A DNA stretch of 64,000 nucleotides. Origin: SG8-30 sp963715485 (GTDB taxonomy: Bacteria; Pseudomonadota; Gammaproteobacteria; Steroidobacterales; Steroidobacteraceae). Shown here in pieces: positions 32,974 to 42,421 of the stretch; position 1 is the first letter of the stretch; each line of letters opens with the position of its first letter. A model generated the notes under the pieces. That model searched no databases and had not been told where the DNA came from. It worked only from the letters and a program-made list of their open reading frames with translations. The stretch spans positions 2,914,001 through 2,978,000 of the forward strand of contig OY970244.1 of assembly GCA_963715485.1 (NCBI GenBank), given 5' to 3'. The translations under genes and the position numbers were made by a program.

Positions 32974-34395
32974 ATGGCGCGCACGACTGATGGATTCGGC
33001 CAGCTTGGTGAGCGATCGCAAGTGCAGCGGTCGAAGTCCAGCATGCCCCTGCGGGATGGCTCCAGGATCGCCGTGATCGGCGCCGGACCGGCCGGATCGA
33101 TGTTCAGCTACTTCCTGCTGAACATGGCCGATAGCGTCGCCCTGGATCTGACGGTGGACCTGTACGAGCCACGTCACTTCTGCCATCGCGGCCCGGCCGG
33201 CTGCAACCACTGCGGCGGCGTCGTCTCGGAATCGCTGGTGCAGCGCCTCGCCACCGAGGGCATCGCTTTGCCGGACGACGTCGTGCAGCGTGGTCTGGAG
33301 TCCTACACCCTGCACATGGACGTGGGTGACGTAGAGATCGCCACCCCCCTGCACGAGAGCCGTATCGCGGCCATTTATCGAGGCAATGGCCCGAGGAACT
33401 CGGAGCCGATGGACACGCACAGCTTCGATGGCTACCTGCAGCAGCTGGCCAGCGAGAAGGGCGCACGAATCGTGCGACAACTCGTCTCGGACGTCCGCAA
33501 GCACGACGACGCAATGCAGGTCGAGTGCGCGGACGGCAGTGTCGACGACTACGATCTCGTCGTGCTGGCAAGCGGCGTCAACAGCCGGCTCGCGAAGTCC
33601 CTGGAGAACCTTGCCGAGGAGCATGTCTCCCCTGCCCTGACCAAGACCTTCATCTGCGAATTCCGCCTCGGCAAGGAAGTCATCCGGGAGACCCTGGGCC
33701 CGTCCATGCACGTCTTCCTGCTTGATATCCCTCGCCTCGAGTTCGCCGCGCTTATCCCCAAGGGGGATTACGCCACGCTGTGCCTGCTGGGGGACGACAT
33801 CGACGAAGAGCTGATGGATCGCTTTTTCGGGTCGCCGGAGGTTGCCCGGTGTTTTCCGGGTGGGGTGATTCCACGCCACATCTGTCATTGCTACCCGCGC
33901 ATCAACATCCGAACCGCCCGGCCGCCCTATGGCGACAGGCTGGTGATGATCGGGGACAGTGGCACGACGCGGTTATTCAAGGACGGCATCGGCGCGGCCT
34001 ACCGTACCGCCAAGGCTGCAGCCAGGACCGTGGCCTTCCACGGCGTGTCCGCGGATGACTTCCGCGAACACTACTGGCCCTTGTGCAAGAAAATTGACGC
34101 GGATAACCGCGTCGGCAAGTTCGTTTTCTGGGTCGGCAGCCTGGTCCAACGCGCCCGCTTCGCGCGGCGCGGCGTGCTGAGCATGGTCGCCAGGGAGCAG
34201 CAGCAGTCAGCAGCACCGCGGCGCATGTCGGGCGTGCTGTGGGACCTGTTCAGCGGCAGCGCGCCGTACACGGACGTGTTCCTGCGTACGTTGCACCCGG
34301 CCTATGTTGGCAGCCTGGTACGGAACCTCGTCGCCGCCAACCTGCCGGACAAGAGCAGAGACCTGCAGCGGGACCGGGGGGAAGAAATAGCATGA
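32974..34395 (+). CDS. FAD-dependent oxidoreductase, geranylgeranyl-reductase-like
   Basis: The 473 residues form a group-A flavoprotein: the FAD dinucleotide motif IAVIGAGPAGSMFSY begins near residue 31, and the second FAD-contacting motif RLVMIGDSGTTRLFKDGIGAA lies near residue 320. This pattern resembles the geranylgeranyl reductase superfamily. An unusual Cys-containing segment, GPAGCNHCGG, stands near residue 73. The electron donor and substrate are unknown. The start is the ATG at 32974 (a GTG just before it is possible). Its stop overlaps the next gene by ATGA, so the two products are probably made in step and act together. Confidence 0.82.
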   Translation: MARTTDGFGQLGERSQVQRSKSSMPLRDGSRIAVIGAGPAGSMFSYFLLNMADSVALDLTVDLYEPRHFCHRGPAGCNHCGGVVSESLVQRLATEGIALPDDVVQRGLESYTLHMDVGDVEIATPLHESRIAAIYRGNGPRNSEPMDTHSFDGYLQQLASEKGARIVRQLVSDVRKHDDAMQVECADGSVDDYDLVVLASGVNSRLAKSLENLAEEHVSPALTKTFICEFRLGKEVIRETLGPSMHVFLLDIPRLEFAALIPKGDYATLCLLGDDIDEELMDRFFGSPEVARCFPGGVIPRHICHCYPRINIRTARPPYGDRLVMIGDSGTTRLFKDGIGAAYRTAKAAARTVAFHGVSADDFREHYWPLCKKIDADNRVGKFVFWVGSLVQRARFARRGVLSMVAREQQQSAAPRRMSGVLWDLFSGSAPYTDVFLRTLHPAYVGSLVRNLVAANLPDKSRDLQRDRGEEIA

Positions 34396-36064
34396 ACAAT
34401 GACGGTGAGCCGGCTGGCCCCGGCCCGGACCAGCCCTTCTGGACCCACGCCCAACAACTGGAAAAGACGCCCCCATGCCAGGCGCAGTGCCCCAACAGTG
34501 GCGACATCCGCGGCTGGCTGGGGATCATCGCCCAGCGCGAGAAGACAGGGCTCAGCCTCGAGCAGGCCTACGACCAGGCATGGGAGAAGCTGGTCAACCT
34601 GAATCCCTTCCCTGCCACGCTGGGCCGCATATGTCCCCATCCATGCGAGACTCGCTGCAGCCGCGAGGCCAAGGATGGCGCAGTGTCGATCAACGCGATG
34701 GAGCGATTCCTCGGCGACTGGGGCATCTCCCGCAAGCTGTCGCTGCCGGGACTCGATGACGAAGACGCGCACGGAATCCGTGGGCGTGATCGGCTCCGGT
34801 CCCGCCAGCCTGTCCTTCGCCTACCAGATGGCCCGCCGCGGCTACCCCGTCACCGTCTACGAACGGCGCGACTTCCCCGGCGGCATGCTGCGCCACGCGA
34901 TTCCGGACTACCGCCTGCCCCGGGACGTGTTGGACGCGGAAATCGGCCGTGTCTTCGACATGAACGTCGCGCTGGTCACAGGCGTGGAGATAGGCCGCGA
35001 CATGTCGCTGGAGGACCTGCGGGAACGCCACACACTGCTCTTCCTCGGCCTGGGCGCCCAGGCCGGCCGCCGACTTGGCGTCGAGGGTGAGAAGGGCCCA
35101 GGCGTGGTCCTGGGTATCGACTACCTCACCCAGAGGAAGCAGGGTGTGCGGCGGGATCTCGGCGCGCGGGTCGTGGTCGTAGGCGGTGGCAACACCGCGA
35201 TGGACGCGGCGCGCTCCGCTCGGCGCGACGGAGCCGAAGTGATGGTGCTCTACCGGCGAGGCCGCGAAGAGATGCCGGCATCGGAACCTGAGGTCGCGGA
35301 CGCGGAAGCGGAAGGCATCCGCTTCGAGTTCCTCTCGGCGCCGCTCAGGGTTCTGCGCAACGGGACGGCGCTCGCGGGCCTCGAGGTCCAGCGCATGCAG
35401 CTGGGCTTGCGGGATGCCGACGGGCGGCAGCGCCCCGAGCCAGTGCCCGGCGACACGTACGTACTGGAAGCCGACACGGTGCTGGTCGCCGTCTCCCAGG
35501 AACCAGGCTGGCGCGGCGTCGACGGCGACGGCCCCGGCGGCAAGTGGCTGCATACGACGAGTGATGGAAAGCTGGCAGAAGACTTGTGGGCCGGCGGCGA
35601 CGACCGTGGCCCGGGGATTGCGAGCCGGGCGATCGCCCAGGGCAGGCTGGCGGCCGAGGCCGCGCATGCCCAGCTGCGCGGCGAACCGACGCCGGAGCCG
35701 TGGACTTCCCGGCCTGCGGTGGATCCGGCCGCTATCAAGGCCGACTACTACCGGGACCTGTGCCGCAGTCCCGCCAGTCCGCCGTCCTCGCGACGAGTGG
35801 CTGACCAACCCGGAGTCCGAGATCGACCAGACCCTGACCAGCGAGCAGGCCTGCAGCGAGGCCGCGCGTTGCATGTCTTGCGGATTGTGCTTCGACTGCC
35901 GCCAGTGCTTCATGTACTGCAATGCCGCCGGCTTCACGCGGATCCAGCAGGCCGGACCCGGGCAGTACTACGCGCTCGCGCTCGAAGCCTGCGAAGGCTG
36001 TGGAAAGTGCATCGAGCTCTGTCCCTGCGGCTACATGGAGTCACGGGAAGGCATCGTCTGGTAA
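34392..36064 (+). pseudogene. GltD/DsrL-like NAD(P)H oxidoreductase with Fe-S domains, two frame changes
   Basis: Read through two frame changes (about 34760-34785 and 35776-35800, each equal to one extra base), the product is about 556 residues. The N-terminus is the GltD-type cysteine domain (CQAQCPNSGDI, ICPHPCETRC), then FAD- and NAD(P)-binding motifs (GVIGSGPASLSFAYQ, VVVVGGGNTAMDAA). The C-terminus has eight or more Cys in two clusters (CMSCGLCFDCRQC, CEGCGKCIELCPC), as in DsrL- or NfnB-type proteins. No gltB is near, so it is not glutamate synthase. Domains on both sides of each break are well kept, so sequencing error is possible. It is coupled to the preceding flavoprotein. Confidence 0.78.
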
Positions 36065-36183
36065 TGCCGTGGTCTGCCGTCCGGACCGAGCAGCAGCCTT
36101 GCACCAATGAGGGGTGAGGCGCCTGCCCGGCCAACCACCCGAATCCCCGACGTAGCGCCCAAATCCGACGGCATCTTACAGAA

Positions 36184-36200
36184 ATGTTGCGACGCAACAT
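36184..36200. promoter_or_regulatory. Perfect palindrome upstream of the TldD-like gene
   Basis: ATGTTGC-GAC-GCAACAT is a 7-bp perfect inverted repeat in the 274-bp gap before the tldD-like gene. Its half-site resembles the arms of a second inverted repeat 28 bp downstream, which suggests binding sites for one regulator. Confidence 0.4.
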
Positions 36201-36227
36201 CTGACACGACAGAAGCCGCTCGTTAAA

Positions 36228-36254
36228 ATGCAACCCTTTCCCATGCGGTTGCAT
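36228..36254. promoter_or_regulatory. Second inverted repeat upstream of the TldD-like gene
   Basis: ATGCAACC, an 11-nt spacer and GGTTGCAT form a perfect 8-bp inverted repeat 85 bp before the start codon. An ATG at 36228 inside it opens a longer reading frame, but the Tat signal and ribosome binding site favour the later start. Confidence 0.4.
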
Positions 36255-36338
36255 CCCAAGAAGATGCCACACCGTCTGGAGGCGTGCCATGCGCCATCAC
36301 GACCGGCGGCAGCGTCTGTCGAAGACAATGAGGGGACC

Positions 36339-37883
36339 ATGATGAACCTGAAGCGTCGAGAGTTTCTGGGTACGATGGCCGCCGGCAGCGCGGTACTGAC
36401 GATGCCAGGTTTCCTCGGTGCCTGCGGCGTGCAGCGGGCCGTCACGGTCGCGGATACGCTTCCGGAAAACCCTTTCATGGAGTGGTTTGGCGTCGACCAG
36501 GCAACGGTGGCGCGCGTCATGTCGGAGCTGACCGCCAATGGAGCGGACGCAGCAGACCTCTATTTCCAGCACAGTCGCCAGAATTCCCTGACCCTCGAGG
36601 ACGGCATCGTGTCGCGGGCCAACTCAGGGATCGAGCAGGGTGTCGGCCTCCGCGTCGTGATCGGCGAGCAGACTGGCTATGCATTTACCGAGGACCTCAC
36701 CCTCGCGTCAATGCTGGCGGCGGCTCGCACGGCCTCCGCCATCGCGTCGGGCAGCCGCGCTGCCGCGCCGCAAGCCTATGCTCCACGCGACCTTGGCGGT
36801 CTATACAACATCAGCGTGCCGTGGTCCGAAGTCGGCATCGACCGTAAGTTGCCGATCCTGAAGTTCGTCGAGGCGCAGGCCAAGTCGCTTGATCCCGCCA
36901 TCGAGAAGGTCTCAGTTCACTGGAGGGACGCCGACGAGCGCGTGATGATGGCGACTCTCGATGGTGGCCTGGTCATGGACCGCCGGCCGATGACCAGCAT
37001 GTACGCTGTGGTGACGGCCAGGAAGGCCGGGCAGGTCCAAAGCGGTTACTCAAACGTCGCCGCGCGCCAGGAGATGAGCTGGTACACCGAGGAGCGCCTG
37101 GCGGCCATGGCGCGGGAGGCGGTTGACCGAACGATGGTCTTGTTCGAAGCAAAACGTCCTCCGGCCGGCGAGATGCCGGTGATCCTGGCGTCCGGAGCGA
37201 GCGGCATCCTTCTTCACGAGGCGATCGGCCATGGCATGGAGGCCGACTTCAATCGCAAGGGCACCAGCATTTACTCCGACATGATCGGGAAGCAAGTGGC
37301 GGAGCCCTTCGTGACAATCGTGGATCAGGCCACGATCCCCAACGAGCGCGGGGCGATCAACTACGACGACGAGGGCAACCGCGCAGGCCGAACGGTTCTG
37401 GTCGAGGGCGGTATCCTGAAGTCCTATCTACACGACGGCATCAGCGCCCGTCAGTACGACGTCAAACCGACCGGCTCGGGCAGGCGCGAATCCTACAAGC
37501 ACGCGCCGATGCCACGAATGAGCTGCACTTTCATGGAAGCGGGTCCGCATACCCGCGAGGAAATTATCGCGGCGGTCGACCGGGGCATCATTGCCGAGAC
37601 CTATACCAATGGCCAGGTACAGATCGGCGCGGGCGACTATACCTTCTACGTCAAGAATGGCTGGCTCGTCGAAAACGGCAAGGTCACTGCCCCAATCAAG
37701 GATGTCAACATCATCGGCAACGGCCCCGAGTCGCTGAAGCGGATCACGATGGTCGCCAATGATGCGCGGCTCGATACGGGCGGCTGGACCTGCGGCAAGA
37801 ACGGCCAGAGTGTGCCGGTATCGCAGGGCATTCCAACCGTGCTTGTTTCCAGGATGACGGTAGGAGGCCAGAATGTCAGCTGA
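36339..37883 (+). CDS. TldD-family metalloprotease with Tat signal and lipobox
   Basis: The 514-residue product is a TldD-like zinc protease, with HEAIGH at residues 293-298. TldD normally works in the cytoplasm with TldE/PmbA on small peptides and antitoxins. Here the N-terminus is a twin-arginine signal, KRREFLG at residues 5-11, then a hydrophobic stretch and a lipobox LGAC with Cys29. It should be exported folded and anchored as a lipoprotein. AGGGG precedes the ATG at 36339; an ATG one codon later is equally good. It overlaps the TldE-like gene by 11 bp, so the two are coupled. Confidence 0.88.
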   Translation: MMNLKRREFLGTMAAGSAVLTMPGFLGACGVQRAVTVADTLPENPFMEWFGVDQATVARVMSELTANGADAADLYFQHSRQNSLTLEDGIVSRANSGIEQGVGLRVVIGEQTGYAFTEDLTLASMLAAARTASAIASGSRAAAPQAYAPRDLGGLYNISVPWSEVGIDRKLPILKFVEAQAKSLDPAIEKVSVHWRDADERVMMATLDGGLVMDRRPMTSMYAVVTARKAGQVQSGYSNVAARQEMSWYTEERLAAMAREAVDRTMVLFEAKRPPAGEMPVILASGASGILLHEAIGHGMEADFNRKGTSIYSDMIGKQVAEPFVTIVDQATIPNERGAINYDDEGNRAGRTVLVEGGILKSYLHDGISARQYDVKPTGSGRRESYKHAPMPRMSCTFMEAGPHTREEIIAAVDRGIIAETYTNGQVQIGAGDYTFYVKNGWLVENGKVTAPIKDVNIIGNGPESLKRITMVANDARLDTGGWTCGKNGQSVPVSQGIPTVLVSRMTVGGQNVS

Positions 37884-39189
37884 CCTCGAGAAGCAGGCCA
37901 TGCAGGCCGTGGACCTCGCGCGCAAGGCTGGCGCCGACCAGGTCTGGGCCACGGTTGCCCAGAGCCGGGACGTGCAGTTCGAATACCGGGACGGGGCGCT
38001 CGAGAAGGTGCAAGACACGACCTCGCGCGGTCTGGCTGTGCAGGTCTACGCCAACGGTCGGTACTCGAGCCACCAGACGACTGACCTGGCGCCGCGGCGA
38101 CTGGACGGTTTCCTGGCCGAGGCCGTCGCGATCACGCGGGCCCTGGAACCGGACGAGAACCGACAGATCACACCGCCAGCACTCTTCAGAAACCGCCCCG
38201 ACAAACCCCTCGACCTGGCCGATTCCAGGGTCGCGGGAATAGACCGTGACCAGCGCCTCGCGTGGTGCAAGGTGCTCGACGAGGCAACGAGGAATCACGA
38301 CCGCGTAATCTCGGCGACCAGCGGCGTGTACGACGGCTCCCAGCAATCCGCGTCCGCCAGCAGCAATGGCTTCCTGGGCACCCAGGAATCGACCTACTGC
38401 TGGTATGGATCGGAGGTGACGCTCAGGGACCGCGGCAACCGGCGAGCCGAGGACAGCTTCTTCGCCGGCGGCACCCATGTCGCGGCGCTGCCGCCCGCCG
38501 ACGAAGTGGCACGGGTGGCGCTCGACCGCGCGCTGGCGCGGCTCGACGCGGACAAGGGACCGACATTGAACTCCGCCATGGTCGTCGATTCGCGCGCAGC
38601 GGCCTCCCTCGTGGGTCGGCTGATGGGTTCGGCCAACGCGCGCAGCATCCAGCAGGGCCGCTCGTTCTGGGCCAGCCTGATGGGCGAACGTGCGTTCAGC
38701 GAAGCGTTGACACTGGTTGACGATCCGCTGGTCACGCGCGGTCTCGGCTCGCGCCTCTACGACAGCGAGGGCGTTTCCGCCAGGGTCCTGCCCATTGTCG
38801 ACAACGGCGTCGTCAGAAACGTCTACGTCGACACGTATTACGGGCGCAAGGCGGGCCTCGCGCCGACGACCGGCTCACAGTCCAACCTACGGGTCCAGCC
38901 CGGCCGGCACTCGCTCGAGAAACTGCTTGCCGAAGTCGGCTCCGGCATTTATGTGACGTCCTGGCTGGGCGGCAACGCGGACGGCACGACGGGCGATTTC
39001 TCCCTAGGACTGCGGGGTCACGTGATCGAGAATGGCCAGGTCGGTCGTGCGGTCGGCGAGATGAACGTGACGGGCAACCTGCGCGACCTGTTCAGCGGTC
39101 TTGCGCTCGTCGGCAATGACCCGTACCCGTACTCGACGACCCTGGCGCCATCGCTGGTCTTCACGGACGTCGACTTTTCTGGCGCATAG
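37873..39189 (+). CDS. TldE/PmbA-family protein
   Basis: The 438-residue protein is the TldE/PmbA-type partner that lacks the zinc motif and forms a heterodimer with TldD. VQFEYRDGALEKVQDTTSRG near the N-terminus, SEGVSARVLPIVDNG, TSWLGGNADGTTGDFSLGLRG and the C-terminal NDPYPYSTTLAPSLVF are family marks. It has no signal peptide, although its partner carries a Tat lipoprotein signal. This fits export as a passenger of the folded TldD-like subunit. It starts 11 bp before the end of the partner gene. Confidence 0.88.
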   Translation: MSADLEKQAMQAVDLARKAGADQVWATVAQSRDVQFEYRDGALEKVQDTTSRGLAVQVYANGRYSSHQTTDLAPRRLDGFLAEAVAITRALEPDENRQITPPALFRNRPDKPLDLADSRVAGIDRDQRLAWCKVLDEATRNHDRVISATSGVYDGSQQSASASSNGFLGTQESTYCWYGSEVTLRDRGNRRAEDSFFAGGTHVAALPPADEVARVALDRALARLDADKGPTLNSAMVVDSRAAASLVGRLMGSANARSIQQGRSFWASLMGERAFSEALTLVDDPLVTRGLGSRLYDSEGVSARVLPIVDNGVVRNVYVDTYYGRKAGLAPTTGSQSNLRVQPGRHSLEKLLAEVGSGIYVTSWLGGNADGTTGDFSLGLRGHVIENGQVGRAVGEMNVTGNLRDLFSGLALVGNDPYPYSTTLAPSLVFTDVDFSGA

Positions 39190-39277
39190 CCGGGCCATGA
39201 CATATGCGCGGGCCGGACCGCCAACGCTGGTGCGTCATCGTCCCGTTCCTGTAGGACCTCTGCAGCCCGGGAAGTTT

Positions 39278-40180
39278 CTATGCTGCGTCGTGCTCGTAGC
39301 AGAACTTGACCCAGCGGTCCCAGCTTACGAAAGTCGGGATGCCCGCGTGCAGGTCAAACTGAGACTGATGTTCGCGGTCCTGCTGGAGGGCCTCCACGTT
39401 GACCCCACCTGCGCGTTGCGAGGCAATCCAGTTGGCACTGGCCTCGATCCGATCCAGCCAGGCGCGGTATTCGTCGTGTGACCAGAGCCGGATCGGCTCC
39501 GGCGCGAAAGTCGAGTGACCCGGGATGTACGTTGTCTCGTCGTTTCCCAGCCCGAGCAAGAATCGTCCGTTGCGAATGTAGTTGCGCAGGTTGCCGCCAT
39601 TGGCGACATCGATTATCGGAAATCCAACGTAAAAGCCGTGATCCCCAAGGTAGATTGCATTCGCGGAGTGCCAGTGCACCGCGACGTCGCCCAGTGTGTG
39701 GCCCTGTTTCTCCGGCAGGGTCATGACATCGATGATCTCGTCGCCGTCCCGCAACGTCACCGTGCCGCTCACGGGCCCGAACTGGCGCGTATCGTCCACG
39801 TACCCGCTTGCAAGCAGCGCCGCGTACTGCTCAGGGCTGGTCATCAGCAGGTAACGCAACGGCACCTGCCGCAGGTTCTCCGTATGGTCGCGATGCCCAT
39901 GGCTCGTGACGACGACGCTTCTTTCGGTAGCCGGCAATCCCTGGAGATACTCACCGAGCCGTTCCACGACCGGCTCGACGCCGGTGTCAACCAGCAGGGA
40001 AAGCTGCGGCCCCTGATAGTGTACGATCGTCGGGTTGCTGATCCGCGTATTGCTTCGGATTACCGATAACGCAGCGTTCAACCGCTGGACTTCCAGCTCC
40101 GACGGCGCGGCCTCTTCGGCCTGCGATAGCGGGCAGATCGCAGCCACAGCCAGCGCGACGCAGCCCAAGATCGTCTTCAT
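39278..40180 (-). CDS. Exported MBL-fold metallo-hydrolase
   Basis: The 300 residues begin with a Sec signal peptide (MKTILGCVALAVAAICPLSQA), so the enzyme is periplasmic. The metallo-beta-lactamase fold motifs are complete: HGHRDH, the later His in KQGHTLGD, the bridging Asp in YLGDHGF and PGHS. A GGGGG lies before the ATG at 40180. Members hydrolyse esters, lactones or lactams; the substrate here cannot be told. It is convergent with the TldE-like gene, 88 bp away, and divergent from the M20 amidohydrolase. Confidence 0.87.
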   Translation of the reverse strand: MKTILGCVALAVAAICPLSQAEEAAPSELEVQRLNAALSVIRSNTRISNPTIVHYQGPQLSLLVDTGVEPVVERLGEYLQGLPATERSVVVTSHGHRDHTENLRQVPLRYLLMTSPEQYAALLASGYVDDTRQFGPVSGTVTLRDGDEIIDVMTLPEKQGHTLGDVAVHWHSANAIYLGDHGFYVGFPIIDVANGGNLRNYIRNGRFLLGLGNDETTYIPGHSTFAPEPIRLWSHDEYRAWLDRIEASANWIASQRAGGVNVEALQQDREHQSQFDLHAGIPTFVSWDRWVKFCYEHDAA

Positions 40181-40376
40181 GTCGAACCCCCACCCTGCCA
40201 ATGAACGTAGCTGTTCGGCAGCTGTCGGCTGACCTTAGCAGCGCAGCCGGGCCGACGCCAAGATTGCAGGACTCTTGCTTGCGGCACGGCGGTCAGGAGA
40301 GTTACTTTCCCGGGTCGTCGGCAGGTGCCGCACAATTGCCGGGACAAAACTCCATGGCCCACCGCGGGAGCCTGAC

Positions 40377-41549
40377 ATGGGTCTGATCGACCGAATCGCA
40401 GCGTTCCAGGCCGACCTCGTCGAGATCCGGCGCGACATCCATGCGCATCCGGAGACCGCATTCGAAGAGCACCGCACCGCCGAACGGGTCGCGACGAAAC
40501 TCGCTGAATCCGGGATCGAGGTGCACCGTGGGCTGGCCGGGACCGGAGTGGTCGGGACGCTGCGGGCGGGGGACGGCACGCGCGCCATCGGCCTGCGCGC
40601 CGACATGGATGCCCTGAACATCACCGAACTCAACGAATTCGACCACCGTTCGCGCCACGCCGGCAAGATGCACGCCTGCGGGCACGATGGCCACACGACC
40701 ATGCTGCTTGGTGCGGCGCGCTACCTTGCCGAGACCAAGGAATTCGACGGGACGGTGCACTTTATTTTCCAGCCCGCCGAGGAGAGTGAGGGCGGTGGCG
40801 AGGTCATGGTTCGCGAAGGCCTGTTCGACCGTTTCCCCGTGGAGGCCGTATTCGGCATGCACAACTGGCCGGGCGTGCCTGTCGGCCAGTTCGGCTTGCG
40901 CGCCGGTCCCATGATGGCCGGCACGAATCGTTTCGAGATCAAGGTGACCGGGCGCGGTGGGCATGCCGCCATGCCCCACCAGGGCATCGACCCGATTGTC
41001 GCCGGCGGCGCGCTGGTGCACGCGCTGCAGACCCTCACCAGCCGCAATCTGAGCCCGCTGGACTCGGCGGTCGTGAGCGTGACGCAGTTTCATGCCGGCG
41101 ACACCTGGAACGTGATTCCCGCGGCAGCCGTGCTTCGCGGCACCACCCGCGCCTTCACCCCCGAGGTCCAGGACCTCCTAGAGCACGGGGTCGAGCGAAT
41201 CTGCAAAGGCGTTGCCACGACCCATGGCTGCGAGATCGCGCTGCGCTATGAGCGGAACTACCCTCCCCTCGTCAACAGCGACCACGAATCACAGACGGCG
41301 CGCGTAGTGCTCGAAAGTCTGGTTGGACCGGACAACGTCCACTGGAACTGCCAGCCAACCATGGGCGGTGAGGACTTCGCCTTCATGCTGCAGGCGAAGC
41401 CGGGATGCTACGTATTCATCGGCAACGGACCGGGTGAAGGTGGCTGCCTGCTGCACAATCCACGTTACGACTTCAATGATGCGATCCTGCCGCTGGGAGC
41501 CTCGTACTGGGCGCGGCTGGTCGAACACTACCTCCGGACCGCTTCGTAG
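40377..41549 (+). CDS. M20-family amidohydrolase (hippurate hydrolase-like)
   Basis: The 390-residue enzyme belongs to the M20D amidohydrolases that cleave N-acyl amino acids or related amides. The metal-binding motifs are MHACGHDGHTTMLLG, the catalytic Glu pair in PAEESEGGG, FGMHNWPG and GGEDFAFML near the C-terminus. GGGAG lies seven bases before the ATG at 40377; an upstream in-frame start adds a non-homologous 34 residues and is rejected. No signal peptide is present. It precedes trmO by 11 bp on the same strand. Confidence 0.92.
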   Translation: MGLIDRIAAFQADLVEIRRDIHAHPETAFEEHRTAERVATKLAESGIEVHRGLAGTGVVGTLRAGDGTRAIGLRADMDALNITELNEFDHRSRHAGKMHACGHDGHTTMLLGAARYLAETKEFDGTVHFIFQPAEESEGGGEVMVREGLFDRFPVEAVFGMHNWPGVPVGQFGLRAGPMMAGTNRFEIKVTGRGGHAAMPHQGIDPIVAGGALVHALQTLTSRNLSPLDSAVVSVTQFHAGDTWNVIPAAAVLRGTTRAFTPEVQDLLEHGVERICKGVATTHGCEIALRYERNYPPLVNSDHESQTARVVLESLVGPDNVHWNCQPTMGGEDFAFMLQAKPGCYVFIGNGPGEGGCLLHNPRYDFNDAILPLGASYWARLVEHYLRTAS

Positions 41550-41560
41550 GCCCGGATAGC

Positions 41561-42421
41561 GTGAATTCAGGCAACGACGCCATCACCCGACTGACGCTCG
41601 AGCCCATCGGCATCGTGCGGAGCACGCTGCCGACCAAGGTGGATGCTGCGCGCCAGCCACGCGCTGCGGCGGGTACGCGCGGCAAAATCGAGCTTTTCGC
41701 CGGCCGGAACTTCGAGCATGCCCTCGACGACCTCGTAGGCTGGGAGTACATCTGGGTGATCTACTGGTTTCATCTGAATGCGTCATGGCGGCCCAAGGTA
41801 CTGCCGCCTCGGAGCTCGTCAGGCCGCAAGGGCGTGTTCTCCACGCGCTCACCACACCGTCCGAGTCCCATTGGCCTGTCGGCAGTCAGACTGGAGCGGA
41901 TCGAGGGACTCACGCTGCATGTTCGCGATGTGGACATGGTGGACGGTACGCCCGTGCTCGACATCAAGCCCTACGTGCCCTATACGGATGCGCACCCCGG
42001 GGCGCGTAGCGGCTGGCTCGATGAGGCCGCTCGCGGCGCCGGCGGCGCAGCTCCAGCCGATCCGGTCGACCCGTACAGCGTAACTTTCAGTCCGCTGGCC
42101 GCGGAACAGACTGCGTGGATCGAGCAGCGCACAGCCCTTGCACTCGGTGAGCGCATCCGGGCCACGCTATCGCTCGGCCCGCAACCCCACCCGTACCGTC
42201 GCATTCGACGCGAGGGTGAAGGCCTGCGACTGGCGATCAAGGAATGGCGAGTGCGTTTCACCGTCAGCGGGCGCGACGTACATGTCGCAAGTATTCACTC
42301 AGGCTATCGCGTAACGCAGCTGGCGGCGGGCGTCGACGAACCATTCGCTGCGCACCGTGAGTTCCTGGCCGCCTGGGCGGATTCCGAGCCGGCTTCTCCA
42401 CAATCTACCGGACCCGCCTGA
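41561..42421 (+). CDS. trmO: tRNA m6t6A37 methyltransferase TrmO
   Basis: TrmO uses SAM to methylate N6-threonylcarbamoyladenosine at position 37 of threonine tRNA. Family marks in the 286 residues are IGIVRSTLPTK, FSTRSPHRPSPIGLSAVRLE and DIKPYVPYTD. The C-terminal half from about residue 150 is the usual TrmO extension. The t6A substrate needs a Sua5/TsaC enzyme, and one is encoded at 54.2-55.2 kb. The start is a GTG at 41561 with a weak ribosome site, and the stop abuts the next ATG directly. Confidence 0.93.
   Translation: MNSGNDAITRLTLEPIGIVRSTLPTKVDAARQPRAAAGTRGKIELFAGRNFEHALDDLVGWEYIWVIYWFHLNASWRPKVLPPRSSSGRKGVFSTRSPHRPSPIGLSAVRLERIEGLTLHVRDVDMVDGTPVLDIKPYVPYTDAHPGARSGWLDEAARGAGGAAPADPVDPYSVTFSPLAAEQTAWIEQRTALALGERIRATLSLGPQPHPYRRIRREGEGLRLAIKEWRVRFTVSGRDVHVASIHSGYRVTQLAAGVDEPFAAHREFLAAWADSEPASPQSTGPA

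Noticed and set aside
34392..36064. Glutamate synthase small subunit
   Set aside because: No gltB nearby, and the extra C-terminal Fe-S clusters fit DsrL/NfnB-like proteins better.
36228..36338. Longer start for the TldD-like protein
   Set aside because: The added residues lack homology, the ATG lies in an inverted repeat, and the Tat signal would be buried.
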